Origin: RGIG3135 sp964477115
GTDB lineage: Bacteria; Actinomycetota; Coriobacteriia; Coriobacteriales; Eggerthellaceae
Assembly (NCBI GenBank): GCA_964477115.1
Contig: CAYZCY010000018.1
Coordinates: forward strand, 1-30,646
DNA: 30,646 nt
Direction: 5' to 3'
A program made the position numbers and the translations under genes. Shown piece by piece: positions 7,573-15,142 of this stretch (positions are counted from its first letter, which is position 1; the number at the start of each line of letters is the position of its first letter). The notes beneath the pieces are model-generated. The model saw nothing but the letters and a program-made list of their open reading frames with translations. It was not told where the DNA came from and searched no databases.

Positions 7573-9660
7573 CTACTTCTCGGCGGGGAGCTTGCCGAGC
7601 TTGGCCATCTCATCTGCCACGTCGGCCAGGCCGTACTTCTCCCAGGTGCTGCGATAGGGCCATGCGGTCTTTTTGTCCCAGCCGCGGGTCTCGTAGTACA
7701 GGTCGACGAGGTCGTTGAAGCCATCCCAGTCGGCAACCTCGCCGTACTGGTCGGGAATGGAGATGCCGGGCCATACGGCGTTGACTTCCATCTCGCGGGT
7801 GCGCTCATGGTTCCTGATGAGGATGGCGCGTGCGAGCAGCTTGGAGCGCACGGCGGCCTCATCGAGCTCTTCAGGCGTGATCTCAAATCCCGTTGCGGCG
7901 TAGTACATCTCGGCCTCAAGGGTGGGCCACCACAGATCGGGGTTCTGGAACTCGCAGCAGGTGACGCTGTCCTTGAGCTCGCCCTTGGTCTCGTTGTAGA
8001 TGATGACGTCAACGAGGTCCTGGCTGTGGTACGGATCGGCTTCGATGGCCTCGTACTTGGCGAAGTCGCCGACCACGTGCTCGATGGTCTGCATGTCGCG
8101 GGTGGAGGTCATGAGCTCGATGGTGGATGCGAGCCAGGTGGGTTTGGTGATGGACGCCTCGAAGCCGCGGCCCTGCCAGTGGAAGCTGTGGCCCCATGCG
8201 GTCTCCATGCTGACGGGCAGCGGGAGCTCGGGGTTGCCGGGAAGCATGCCGGAGCGGCGGCCGTGGTAGACGGTGTCGCCGTACTTCTCCTTGCCGAGCG
8301 TGCGGATGCCGCGTGCCATGCCCTCGGCCAGGATGTTGCCGATCTCGGTGCGGCGGTAGGCGATGTCGGTCAGCAGCTTGTAGACGAACTCGTATGATTC
8401 GGCGTCGGGTTCCATGCCGAAGTCGAGCTCGTCGAAGATGCCCTCCTGCTTGCCCATGGAAATCCAGGGGAGCAGCCAGATGAGGACATCCCACTTGTCA
8501 ATGCCGTATTCGTTGCACAGCTCGTTGATCATGTTGCCCTTGTCGAAGTCAGGCTTCCAGAAGCCCAAGTGGTCGGGTGCGATGGGGGCCATCATCTTCT
8601 CGAAGTGCGGATCGGTGGGATCAGGCACGGGGAATTCGCGCGAGAGCAGCTTGCAGGGGAACATGTGGTTCTGCGGCGTTGCCCAGTTGGCGCCCAGATT
8701 GTTGGGGACGTCGGCCATGAAGCCGTAGGCAACGGGGCTGACGCACTTTTCGACATGGTTGATCTTGCCGCCGGTGAACACGCTGTCGGTGCCCATCATG
8801 AGGCAGCTGCAGTGCTGGTTGCAGCCGTGGCTGCAGGCGATGTTGCCGCGCACCCATTCGCCCGGAGCCTCGTTCATGGGAAGGCCCTGGTTGACCTGGG
8901 GCTGCAGGGGGCTGCGGCGCATGAGCGGAGAGCCCATCTTGAGACGCAGCTCGAGGATCTTCTCCACGTCGTGAACCGGAACACAGCCCGTGCCGCGCAC
9001 GGCAAGCGCCTTGAGTTTCTTGGAACCCCAGACGGCGCCAAAGCCGCTCTTGGCCATGACGTTGTCGTTGGAGGTGGTGATGGATGCGTTGCGGCAGAGG
9101 TTTTCGCCGGCAGGGCCGATGACCATGCTGTAGAAGTCCTCGCCACACAGGTCGTTCACCTTGCGCTGGGCGTCGTGAACCAAAAGACCCCACAGCTCGT
9201 CGGCGTCGCGGAATTCCACCTTGTCGTCATCGATGACCACGTAGGTGGGAACCTCGGCAGCGCCTTCGATGATGAGGCCGTCCCAGCCGGCGAACTTAAG
9301 CTCGGTGCCGAGCCACCCGCCAATGCCGGAGAAGGAGTACTGGGAGGGATAGTTGTTGGCGGCGATGCCCGTCATGTCGGTGCGGCCGCCCGTGGGGATA
9401 CCGGTGCCGGTGGTGGCGCCGGTCATGTAGATGAGCTTGTTGCCCGGATCAAAGCAGGTGGTGGAGGGATCGACTTCGTCCCAGAAGATCTTGTTGCACA
9501 GAGAGCGGCCGCCGAGGTACTTCGGTACGTACTTGTAGGTGGAGATGATCTCGGTCGTGCGATCGGTGAGGTTGAGACGAAGGATCTTGCCCGTGTAGCC
9601 GAGCAGCTTCTGCTTATTTTCGGGGTTGTTCAGGATGTCTTCAACGGAGCGATTAGTCAT
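7573..9660 (-). CDS. Aldehyde:ferredoxin oxidoreductase family enzyme (tungsten pterin)
   Basis: 695 residues. The N-terminal 210 match the AFOR_N tungstopterin-binding domain (GKILRLNLTDRTTEI, YLGGRSLCNKIFWDEV, TGAT-TGTGIPTGGR, GFGAVWGSKKLKALAVRG). The later part matches AFOR domains 2/3. Such enzymes oxidise aldehydes to acids or reduce acids using ferredoxin in the cytoplasm. The iron-sulfur cysteines appear as C276-SHG-C280-NQH-C284 with an extra C286, and the distant ligand is C568 or C569 (DSVTCCEF). The first spacing is C-x3-C, where well-studied AORs have C-x2-C. The start at 9660 overlaps the polyferredoxin stop by eight bases (ATGACTAA), with GGAGG upstream, so the two are translationally coupled. 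The substrate is not shown; aromatic or short aliphatic acids and aldehydes are both possible. Confidence 0.9.
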   Translation of the reverse strand: MTNRSVEDILNNPENKQKLLGYTGKILRLNLTDRTTEIISTYKYVPKYLGGRSLCNKIFWDEVDPSTTCFDPGNKLIYMTGATTGTGIPTGGRTDMTGIAANNYPSQYSFSGIGGWLGTELKFAGWDGLIIEGAAEVPTYVVIDDDKVEFRDADELWGLLVHDAQRKVNDLCGEDFYSMVIGPAGENLCRNASITTSNDNVMAKSGFGAVWGSKKLKALAVRGTGCVPVHDVEKILELRLKMGSPLMRRSPLQPQVNQGLPMNEAPGEWVRGNIACSHGCNQHCSCLMMGTDSVFTGGKINHVEKCVSPVAYGFMADVPNNLGANWATPQNHMFPCKLLSREFPVPDPTDPHFEKMMAPIAPDHLGFWKPDFDKGNMINELCNEYGIDKWDVLIWLLPWISMGKQEGIFDELDFGMEPDAESYEFVYKLLTDIAYRRTEIGNILAEGMARGIRTLGKEKYGDTVYHGRRSGMLPGNPELPLPVSMETAWGHSFHWQGRGFEASITKPTWLASTIELMTSTRDMQTIEHVVGDFAKYEAIEADPYHSQDLVDVIIYNETKGELKDSVTCCEFQNPDLWWPTLEAEMYYAATGFEITPEELDEAAVRSKLLARAILIRNHERTREMEVNAVWPGISIPDQYGEVADWDGFNDLVDLYYETRGWDKKTAWPYRSTWEKYGLADVADEMAKLGKLPAEK

Positions 9661-10243
9661 GGCTGCGGTCCTCCAGGTGGTTCAGGACGATTTCGTCAGT
9701 GATCTCCGGGTCGACTACGCGGCCTTCACTTGCCGTGTCGATGCCGATGCAGCGAACGGGGCAGTACTCCACGCAGGCCGGGCCTTCGGGCCTTGTGCGG
9801 CACAGGTCGCACTTCTTGGCGGCCCACTTCTTGCGATCGGCGTTCTTTGCCAGGTTGATGCGCGGGGTTTCGAAGCGGCAGGCCTTGATGCACTTGCCGC
9901 AGCCGATGCAGTCCTCCTCGACCACGTAGACGATGCCGTTCTCGTCGATCTTCATAGCCACGTCCTGCTTCGGGCAGGCGTCGTAGCAGGGGTGATCGAG
10001 GCAGTGCTGGCAGGAGAGAACCTGGCAGACCATGTCACGGGTGCCGCCGCGCTGCAAGAAGACGCGATGGTAGGTCGGTCCTACCACCTTGTCGTGCACG
10101 AGCGAGCACACGGCTTCGCAGGAATTGCATCCTGCGCAAAACGAATACTGAGGCGAATACTGCACGACGTGCGGGCCGAAGGCCACGTCGTCGGTGCCGA
10201 TCCCATCAGGGATCTTCTGCCCGATTTGCGAAACGGCTGTCAT
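9653..10243 (-). CDS. 4Fe-4S polyferredoxin partner of AOR (DmsB/HycB-like)
   Basis: 196 residues with four cysteine groups, enough for four [4Fe-4S] clusters: CAGCNSCEAVC, CQHCLDHPCYDAC, CIGCGKCIKAC and CDLCRTRPEGPACVEYC. This is the layout of DmsB/HycB-type electron-transfer subunits. It lacks a signal peptide or membrane segment and should be cytoplasmic. The ATG at 10243 is preceded by GGAGAGG at good spacing. It is the first gene of the operon and overlaps the AOR, so it probably carries electrons to or from the tungsten site. The final acceptor or donor is not encoded nearby. Confidence 0.88.
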   Translation of the reverse strand: MTAVSQIGQKIPDGIGTDDVAFGPHVVQYSPQYSFCAGCNSCEAVCSLVHDKVVGPTYHRVFLQRGGTRDMVCQVLSCQHCLDHPCYDACPKQDVAMKIDENGIVYVVEEDCIGCGKCIKACRFETPRINLAKNADRKKWAAKKCDLCRTRPEGPACVEYCPVRCIGIDTASEGRVVDPEITDEIVLNHLEDRSHD

Positions 10244-10600
10244 ATGAGAGCCTCTCCTTCCTCTTCCTCGTCCTTTGCGGATTGAGGCGCGAATCTTGCG
10301 CCGCTGAGAATTCGCGGTGCGATGTCGGGCTAGGAGCGTCGCAGCAAGTGCCGTCCCGTTTCGGGGAGGGCAAAAGCCCCCATGCGCGCACCTCTCCCGC
10401 GCACGATTATAGAAATCGGGAATTTCGGGCGAAACGTCAGATTATCCGAAATGAATTGCCGCAACTGGCGCCTTTTTGGAGGATCCTACAGTTCGTTCTG
10501 TTTGATATGCGCCCTTTTTCGTGGCTTTTGTTCTTTTTCGCCCCCGATAAACCCCATTAAAATTCATTCGTTTCTGGCCAGTTCGCAAAGGGGGAGCGCT
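10244..10600. other. Divergent control region between AOR operon and MFS gene
   Basis: This 357-base gap separates the two divergent transcription units and contains no gene. It has a minus-strand TATAAT with overlapping dyads (10406-10434). Two mutually exclusive hairpins are possible in the AOR leader: GGCGC (10286-10290) with GCGCC (10298-10302), or CGCGAAT (10288-10294) with ATTCGCG (10310-10316). The part near the MFS gene (10440-10600) is T-rich, with no clear -35/-10 pair. Confidence 0.5.
10406..10434 (-). promoter_or_regulatory. Candidate AOR-operon promoter with overlapping operators
   Basis: Read on the minus strand, a perfect TATAAT (10411-10406) lies 163 bases before the polyferredoxin start. 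Directly upstream are two overlapping dyads: GAAAT-N5-ATTTC (10412-10426) and TTTCG-GG-CGAAA (10423-10434). They fill the -10/-35 spacer, and no good TTGACA is present. A repressor or activator binding here is inferred. Confidence 0.45.
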
Positions 10601-11869
10601 ATGGGTAGGGCCTGGGCTGCTGGTTTGGCCGCGATTTTCGCCACCCTGTGTTTCGCATGCTCGCAGTTCAAGGTGACGAGCACCATGGTCTACATCATGG
10701 ACGACTTCGGCGTGAGCCTTGCCACGGCTGGTCTTCTTATGACGCTGTCGTCGGTTTCGGTCATGCTGGTATCGCTGCCGGGCGGCGCCATCCTCCAGCG
10801 CCTCGGTTCCCGCAAGACCCTCCTCGTCATCATTGCGCTTGGCGTTCTGTTTAACGTGCTCGGCGCGGTTTCGTCTGCCTTCGTCCTTCTGGCTGCAAGC
10901 CGCTTTCTCGAGGGCCTCTGCCTCGGCATGATTACCATCGTTACGCCCGCGGTCATCGCACAGAGCTTTCCCGCCGAGAAGCGCGGCCTGCCCATGGCCA
11001 TCTTCTCGCTGTGGGTTCCCTCCGGCATGCTGTGCATCCTCAACATCTGCAATTTCGTCACCCCGCTTTACGGCTGGCAGTCCAACTGGTGGGTCGTTGC
11101 GGCCCTTCTTGCTGTTGCGCTTGTCATCTGCTCGCTGCTGGTGAAGGATCCGAAACCCGAACTGCCCGATCAGGCGGCTGATACGGTTCAAGCTTTCGCA
11201 GAGGAGGGTGGAGAAGGTAAGCGCCCCGAAGCTGCGGCAGGCGCTGAGCATGCCCCCTCTTCGGGCGGCAGTCTGTGGCTTCGCGGCATGAAGTCCTTGG
11301 GTCCCTGGTGCTTGGGCATCGCCTTCTTTTCGTATTCTGTGGGCTTGGGCGCCTACAACACCTATTTCCCGACCTATCTGACGCAGACCTTCGGCATGGA
11401 GGCAGCTGCGGCTAATGACGTCATGAGCGTCTCCATGGCTGTGATGATGGTGGTCGGCCTTCTGTGGGGTGCGGTGATGAACCGCGTTCCCAACCGCTAC
11501 CACGGCGCCATGCTGGTGGCTTCTACGGCGATCTATTGCTTGGCTATGGTGGTTCAGTTTAACCTGCCTTCCGTATCTCTTGCCATTCCGGTGGTTGTCT
11601 TCGTCGGTGCGGCTTCGCAGTTGGTCGCCCCTCTCATCTACGACGTGCTTCCCGAGACGGTTGATCCTGAGCTAGTGCCCGTGGGCATGAGCATCGCCGC
11701 CTTCGGCTGCGGTTTGGGGACCGTGCTTACCACTGTCATCTGCGGTGTGTTCGTAGAAACTTTCGGCACTTGGTCCTCACTTGTGGCTCCTTTGGCGATT
11801 TTCGGCCTCATCGGACTTTTGGCCTGCGTGGTGGTGCTTCGAATCCAGCGAAAGAAAAGCCTCGGATAG
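10601..11869 (+). CDS. MFS transporter (CynX/NimT-like)
   Basis: 422 residues with about 12 hydrophobic segments and a long charged loop after the sixth (about 185-225), the MFS plan. LGSRKT near residue 69 matches the helix 2-3 loop motif. The start at 10601 has AAGGGGGAG before it; the frame is open upstream to 10382 but that part is non-coding. The central loop is rich in Gly, Glu and Ala and is partly encoded by one copy of the dispersed word GAAGGTAAGC (11213-11222). The gene is divergent from the AOR operon and precedes the molybdenum-enzyme operon on the same strand. It would carry an organic anion or small aromatic compound; the substrate cannot be read from sequence. Confidence 0.85.
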   Translation: MGRAWAAGLAAIFATLCFACSQFKVTSTMVYIMDDFGVSLATAGLLMTLSSVSVMLVSLPGGAILQRLGSRKTLLVIIALGVLFNVLGAVSSAFVLLAASRFLEGLCLGMITIVTPAVIAQSFPAEKRGLPMAIFSLWVPSGMLCILNICNFVTPLYGWQSNWWVVAALLAVALVICSLLVKDPKPELPDQAADTVQAFAEEGGEGKRPEAAAGAEHAPSSGGSLWLRGMKSLGPWCLGIAFFSYSVGLGAYNTYFPTYLTQTFGMEAAAANDVMSVSMAVMMVVGLLWGAVMNRVPNRYHGAMLVASTAIYCLAMVVQFNLPSVSLAIPVVVFVGAASQLVAPLIYDVLPETVDPELVPVGMSIAAFGCGLGTVLTTVICGVFVETFGTWSSLVAPLAIFGLIGLLACVVVLRIQRKKSLG

Positions 11870-12197
11870 GCCCCGGATGGGCCTCGGGAAAGACCTTTGT
11901 CAGATCCTTGTTATGCCTATAAAAAACAGCGCTGATCAGGCCTTTTGCTGCGCGTATGTGATTTCCTACAAAACATCGGACTTCTTTTTGGATATTCCTA
12001 TATTTCAGCCGATAGGCGCCCGTTTCTAGAATCGAAATCGTACCTGGCGCGAGTGCGCTCAGCTGCCTGCGTTCACAAAGGCGCAGGTGTCCGAGCGGGC
12101 TCACGCCGTATCGGCCCCCCATACGCTCCGAGGGGGAGCGCAGGGGGCTGGGTAACTCGAAGACATTCGTCAAGAGAAACAATTGAGAGGAGATGAA
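11870..12197. other. Leader region of the molybdenum-enzyme operon
   Basis: A 328-base gap with no gene. The first part is AT-rich and has a -10-like TATATT at 11999-12004 with only a weak -35 match. A GC-rich leader follows, with a small hairpin CGCTCC-GAGGG-GGAGCG (12124-12140). No strong terminator for the preceding MFS gene is evident, so partial read-through is possible. Confidence 0.4.
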
Positions 12198-14600
12198 ATG
12201 GAGTACAACAACGAGTACAACTTGGACTTGTACCCGATGAAGCTTCACTGGAAGGAAGGCGACCTCACCGCCACCCGTACCACCATGTGGTCGGGTCCTG
12301 GCTGCCACGAGGGCTGCCAGGTGATCTTCTACACCGATGAGGACGGCAAGCTCGTCAAGGTTGAGGGCGACCCGAACTCCCCGTTCAACCAGGGCCGTCT
12401 GTGCATGCGTTGCCTCGAGCTCCCCGAGCTCGTCAACCACGAGTCCCGCCTGAAGTACCCCATGAAGCGCGCCGGCGAGCGCGGCGAGGACAAGTGGGAG
12501 CGCATCAGCTGGGATGAGGCCTACGACATCATCTGCACCAACGTCCGCAAGTTCCAGGAGGAGTCCGGCCCCGAGTCCATCATCTCCATGATTGGCACCG
12601 GCCGCAACGTCTCCCAGGTCATTGCGCACAACCAGTACGCCAACTTCGGCGGTCCGGACCTGACCCTGTGCTTCCTGTCCGGCGACTCCTGCATGCTGCC
12701 GCGTACGGCGCTCTGCTACGTCGTCATGGGCAACCAGTGGGTCGCTGACATGTCCCAGTTCCGCGCCACCCGCTACGAGGATGACGCCGACTGGGTCGTT
12801 CCCGAGTGCATCGTCAACTGGGGTACCAACCCGGTCGTCTGCAACTCCGACGCATTCCTCGGCCACTGGATCATCGAGGCTTGCAAGCGCGGTGCTCAGA
12901 TGCTCACCATTGACCCGCAGCTCACCTGGGTTGCATCCCGCTCCAAGTACTGGCTGCGCCTGCGCCCCGGCACCGACGCGGCTCTCGCGCTCGGCATGCT
13001 CAACATCATCATCAACGAGGACCTCTACGACCACGAGTTCGTGGAGAAGTGGTGCTTCGGCTTCGAGGATCTCAAGGAGCGCGTCCAGGAGTACCCGCCC
13101 TCTAAGGTAGCCGAGATCTGCTGGGTCGACGAGGACCTGCTCGTCGAGGCAACCCGTTGGTACGCCAAGGCCAAGCCCTCCACCATCCAGTGGGGCCTCG
13201 CCGTCGACATGTCCAAGATCGGCACCCAGACCGCTCACGCCATCGCATGCCTCGCTGGCGTCACCGGCAACATCGACAACCCGGGCGGCAACATCCTCAT
13301 CGACCAGGCCGGCGGCCTCGAGTTCGGTTACAACTCCGGCATCGAGTACCTCAAAGAGGGCCTGAAGGAGAAGCGCCTCGGCAACTCCAAGTACAACCTG
13401 AAGAAGTACGGCTTCACCGCCTCCTCCCAGTCCGACTGCATCCTGCAGGCTTGCGAGACCGGTCTGGACGAGAAGGGCGACCCGCGCCCGGTCCGCATGC
13501 TGTGGATCCAGTCCTCCAACCCCATCACCAACATGGGCCAGGACGCTCCGCGTATCTACCGCGCCATGAAGAACGTCGACTTCATCTGCGTCATCGACAT
13601 GTTCAAGACCCCCTACGCCGTCGCTTGCGCTGACCTTATCCTTCCGTGCGCAATGTCCAACGAGCGCGACTGCGTCCGCGTGTGGTTCGACCCGATCCGC
13701 TCGCTGACCAAGACCGGCGATTACTTCGAGGCCAAGGAAGACGAGCAGATCATGATCGATCTGGGTCATCGCCTGAACCCTGACGTGTGGCCTGAGTGGG
13801 TTAAGACCTCCCGCGACTACATGAACTGGCGCATGCAGACCGCCCCGGCTTGCCGTTACGACTCCATGGAGGAGCTCGAGGAGGCAGGCGGCTGGCACTA
13901 CCATGACTTCCGCTACTACAAGCACGAGAAGGGCCTGCTGCGTCCGGACGGCCAGCCCGGCTTCAACACCGTGACCGGCCTCTACGAGCTCTCCATCACG
14001 CTCTTCGACGCATGGGGTGACGACCCGCTGCCCTGGTACGAGGAGCCGCCGACGTCTCCGGTCCGCACTCCCGAACTTGCCGAGGAGTACCCGCTCGTCC
14101 TCACCACCGGCAAGCGCTCCTTCGAGTTCTTCCACTCCGAGTGGCGTCAGGCCGACACCACCTCCCGTGAGCTGCACCCGGTTCCGTTCTTCGACATCCA
14201 CCCCGAGACTGCCGCTAAGTACGGCGTCGCTGACGGCCAGTGGACCTGGATCGAGAACCAGATGGGCAAGTTCCGCCAGGTTGCTCGCTACAACGCAACC
14301 CTCGACCCGCGCGTCATCTCCACCGAGCACGGCTGGTGGTTCCCCGAGTCCGAGGCCGCAGAGCCCAACCTCTTCGGTGTGTTCAACTGCAACCCGAACA
14401 ACTGCATCCCGCAGTGTGAGAACGGCGCTTCCGGCTACGGTGCACCGATCAAGTGCTCCATCGCCAAGGTCTACCCCTGCACCCCTGAGAACATGGTCGA
14501 GGAGAACCAGCCCTCTTACCAGGTCACCAAGGGTTCCGGCTACACCCATGGCGAGTCCCACGCTACCGACACGCCGAGCTTCTACGACATGCGTCAGTAA
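12198..14600 (+). CDS. Molybdopterin-dependent oxidoreductase, cytoplasmic catalytic subunit
   Basis: 800 residues of the DMSO-reductase superfamily. The N-terminal Fe-S ligands are C36-x3-C40-x28-C69-x2-C72. The molybdopterin domain follows (WERISWDEAYDII, then GGNIL and AGGLEFGYNSG). The dinucleotide-binding C-terminal domain is at about 645-780 (YPLVLTTGKRSFEFFHSEWR, ISTEHGWWFPE). S164/C165 (GDSCMLPR) lies about where the molybdenum ligand is expected; this is inference. There is no twin-arginine signal, so the enzyme is cytoplasmic. Start is ATG at 12198 after GAGAGGAG. Its layout (large subunit, small two-cluster ferredoxin, MFS carrier) recalls transhydroxylase and catechol dehydroxylase systems of anaerobes, including soluble ones from gut Eggerthellaceae; from memory, not by search. 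Codons end almost only in C or G, with strong TCC, ACC and CGC use, suggesting high expression. Confidence 0.9.
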   Translation: MEYNNEYNLDLYPMKLHWKEGDLTATRTTMWSGPGCHEGCQVIFYTDEDGKLVKVEGDPNSPFNQGRLCMRCLELPELVNHESRLKYPMKRAGERGEDKWERISWDEAYDIICTNVRKFQEESGPESIISMIGTGRNVSQVIAHNQYANFGGPDLTLCFLSGDSCMLPRTALCYVVMGNQWVADMSQFRATRYEDDADWVVPECIVNWGTNPVVCNSDAFLGHWIIEACKRGAQMLTIDPQLTWVASRSKYWLRLRPGTDAALALGMLNIIINEDLYDHEFVEKWCFGFEDLKERVQEYPPSKVAEICWVDEDLLVEATRWYAKAKPSTIQWGLAVDMSKIGTQTAHAIACLAGVTGNIDNPGGNILIDQAGGLEFGYNSGIEYLKEGLKEKRLGNSKYNLKKYGFTASSQSDCILQACETGLDEKGDPRPVRMLWIQSSNPITNMGQDAPRIYRAMKNVDFICVIDMFKTPYAVACADLILPCAMSNERDCVRVWFDPIRSLTKTGDYFEAKEDEQIMIDLGHRLNPDVWPEWVKTSRDYMNWRMQTAPACRYDSMEELEEAGGWHYHDFRYYKHEKGLLRPDGQPGFNTVTGLYELSITLFDAWGDDPLPWYEEPPTSPVRTPELAEEYPLVLTTGKRSFEFFHSEWRQADTTSRELHPVPFFDIHPETAAKYGVADGQWTWIENQMGKFRQVARYNATLDPRVISTEHGWWFPESEAAEPNLFGVFNCNPNNCIPQCENGASGYGAPIKCSIAKVYPCTPENMVEENQPSYQVTKGSGYTHGESHATDTPSFYDMRQ

Positions 14601-14619
14601 CCGATGAGGAGGATTTGAA

Positions 14620-14964
14620 ATGGCAAGAGGCGAATACGGTCTTCTGATCGATTACGAGTGGTGCTCCGGCTGTCACGCATGCGAGGTCGCATGCAAGAAG
14701 GAGCACGAGATGCCCAAGGGCGACTTCGGCATCAAGATCCTGGTCGACGGCCCGCGTCAGTCTTCTGACGGCGTGTGGGAGTTCGACCACATCCCGGTTC
14801 CGACCCATCTGTGCGACCTGTGCGCAGAACGCGTCGAGGCCGGCAAGCTTCCGACCTGCGTGCATCACTGCCAGGCAGGCGTCATGGTCTACGGCCCCGT
14901 CGACGAGCTCGCGGCCAAGGCGAAGGCAGCTGCGAAGGATAAGATGGTCATCTTTGCGAAGTAA
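14620..14964 (+). CDS. Two-cluster 4Fe-4S ferredoxin-like subunit
   Basis: 114 residues with eight cysteines in two groups. C15-x2-C18-x2-C21-x3-C25 (CSGCHACEVAC) is the typical [4Fe-4S] motif. The second group is C65, C68, C80 and C84 (CDLC...CVHHC). It resembles a shortened DmsB-type subunit and lacks two of the usual four clusters. It starts 19 bases after the catalytic subunit with GAGGAGG upstream, so it is probably its electron-transfer partner. There is no membrane anchor, which implies a soluble electron donor such as ferredoxin or flavodoxin. Confidence 0.88.
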   Translation: MARGEYGLLIDYEWCSGCHACEVACKKEHEMPKGDFGIKILVDGPRQSSDGVWEFDHIPVPTHLCDLCAERVEAGKLPTCVHHCQAGVMVYGPVDELAAKAKAAAKDKMVIFAK

Positions 14965-15055
14965 GCGTTTTACGTAACGAACGCTTAGCAATTTGAAACA
15001 AGGAGACGGCTCTTGCGTCGGGGGAAAGTGAAGTAAGGGCCGCCTCCTTGGCCGC
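14962..15055 (+). other. Two hairpins between ferredoxin subunit and MFS gene
   Basis: TAAGCGTT (14962-14969, including the stop codon) pairs perfectly with AACGCTTA (14980-14987) around a 10-base loop that contains TTACGTAA. A second stem of about 12 bp with one mismatch pairs the CAAGGAGACGGC near 15000 with the GCCGCCTCCTTG that ends near 15050. No T run follows either. They may set the relative level of the enzyme and transporter messages by processing or partial termination. Confidence 0.4.
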
Positions 15056-15142
15056 AGGATATTTGCAAGGCTGGCCCTCAGAGGTCGGCTATTCGAGTAT
15101 CAGTGCGGAATAAGGGGATATTTACTAATTAGGAGGAAAACA

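Noticed and set aside
8569..9702. A 377-codon plus-strand frame within the AOR
   Set aside because: It lies entirely opposite an unmistakable AOR and has no recognisable domain.
11808..14561. A 917-codon open frame antisense to the molybdenum enzyme
   Set aside because: It mirrors the sense gene, whose C/G-rich third positions remove stops on the opposite strand. It has no ribosome site or family features, and its composition is Val/Gly/Leu/Asp-rich as expected for a shadow.
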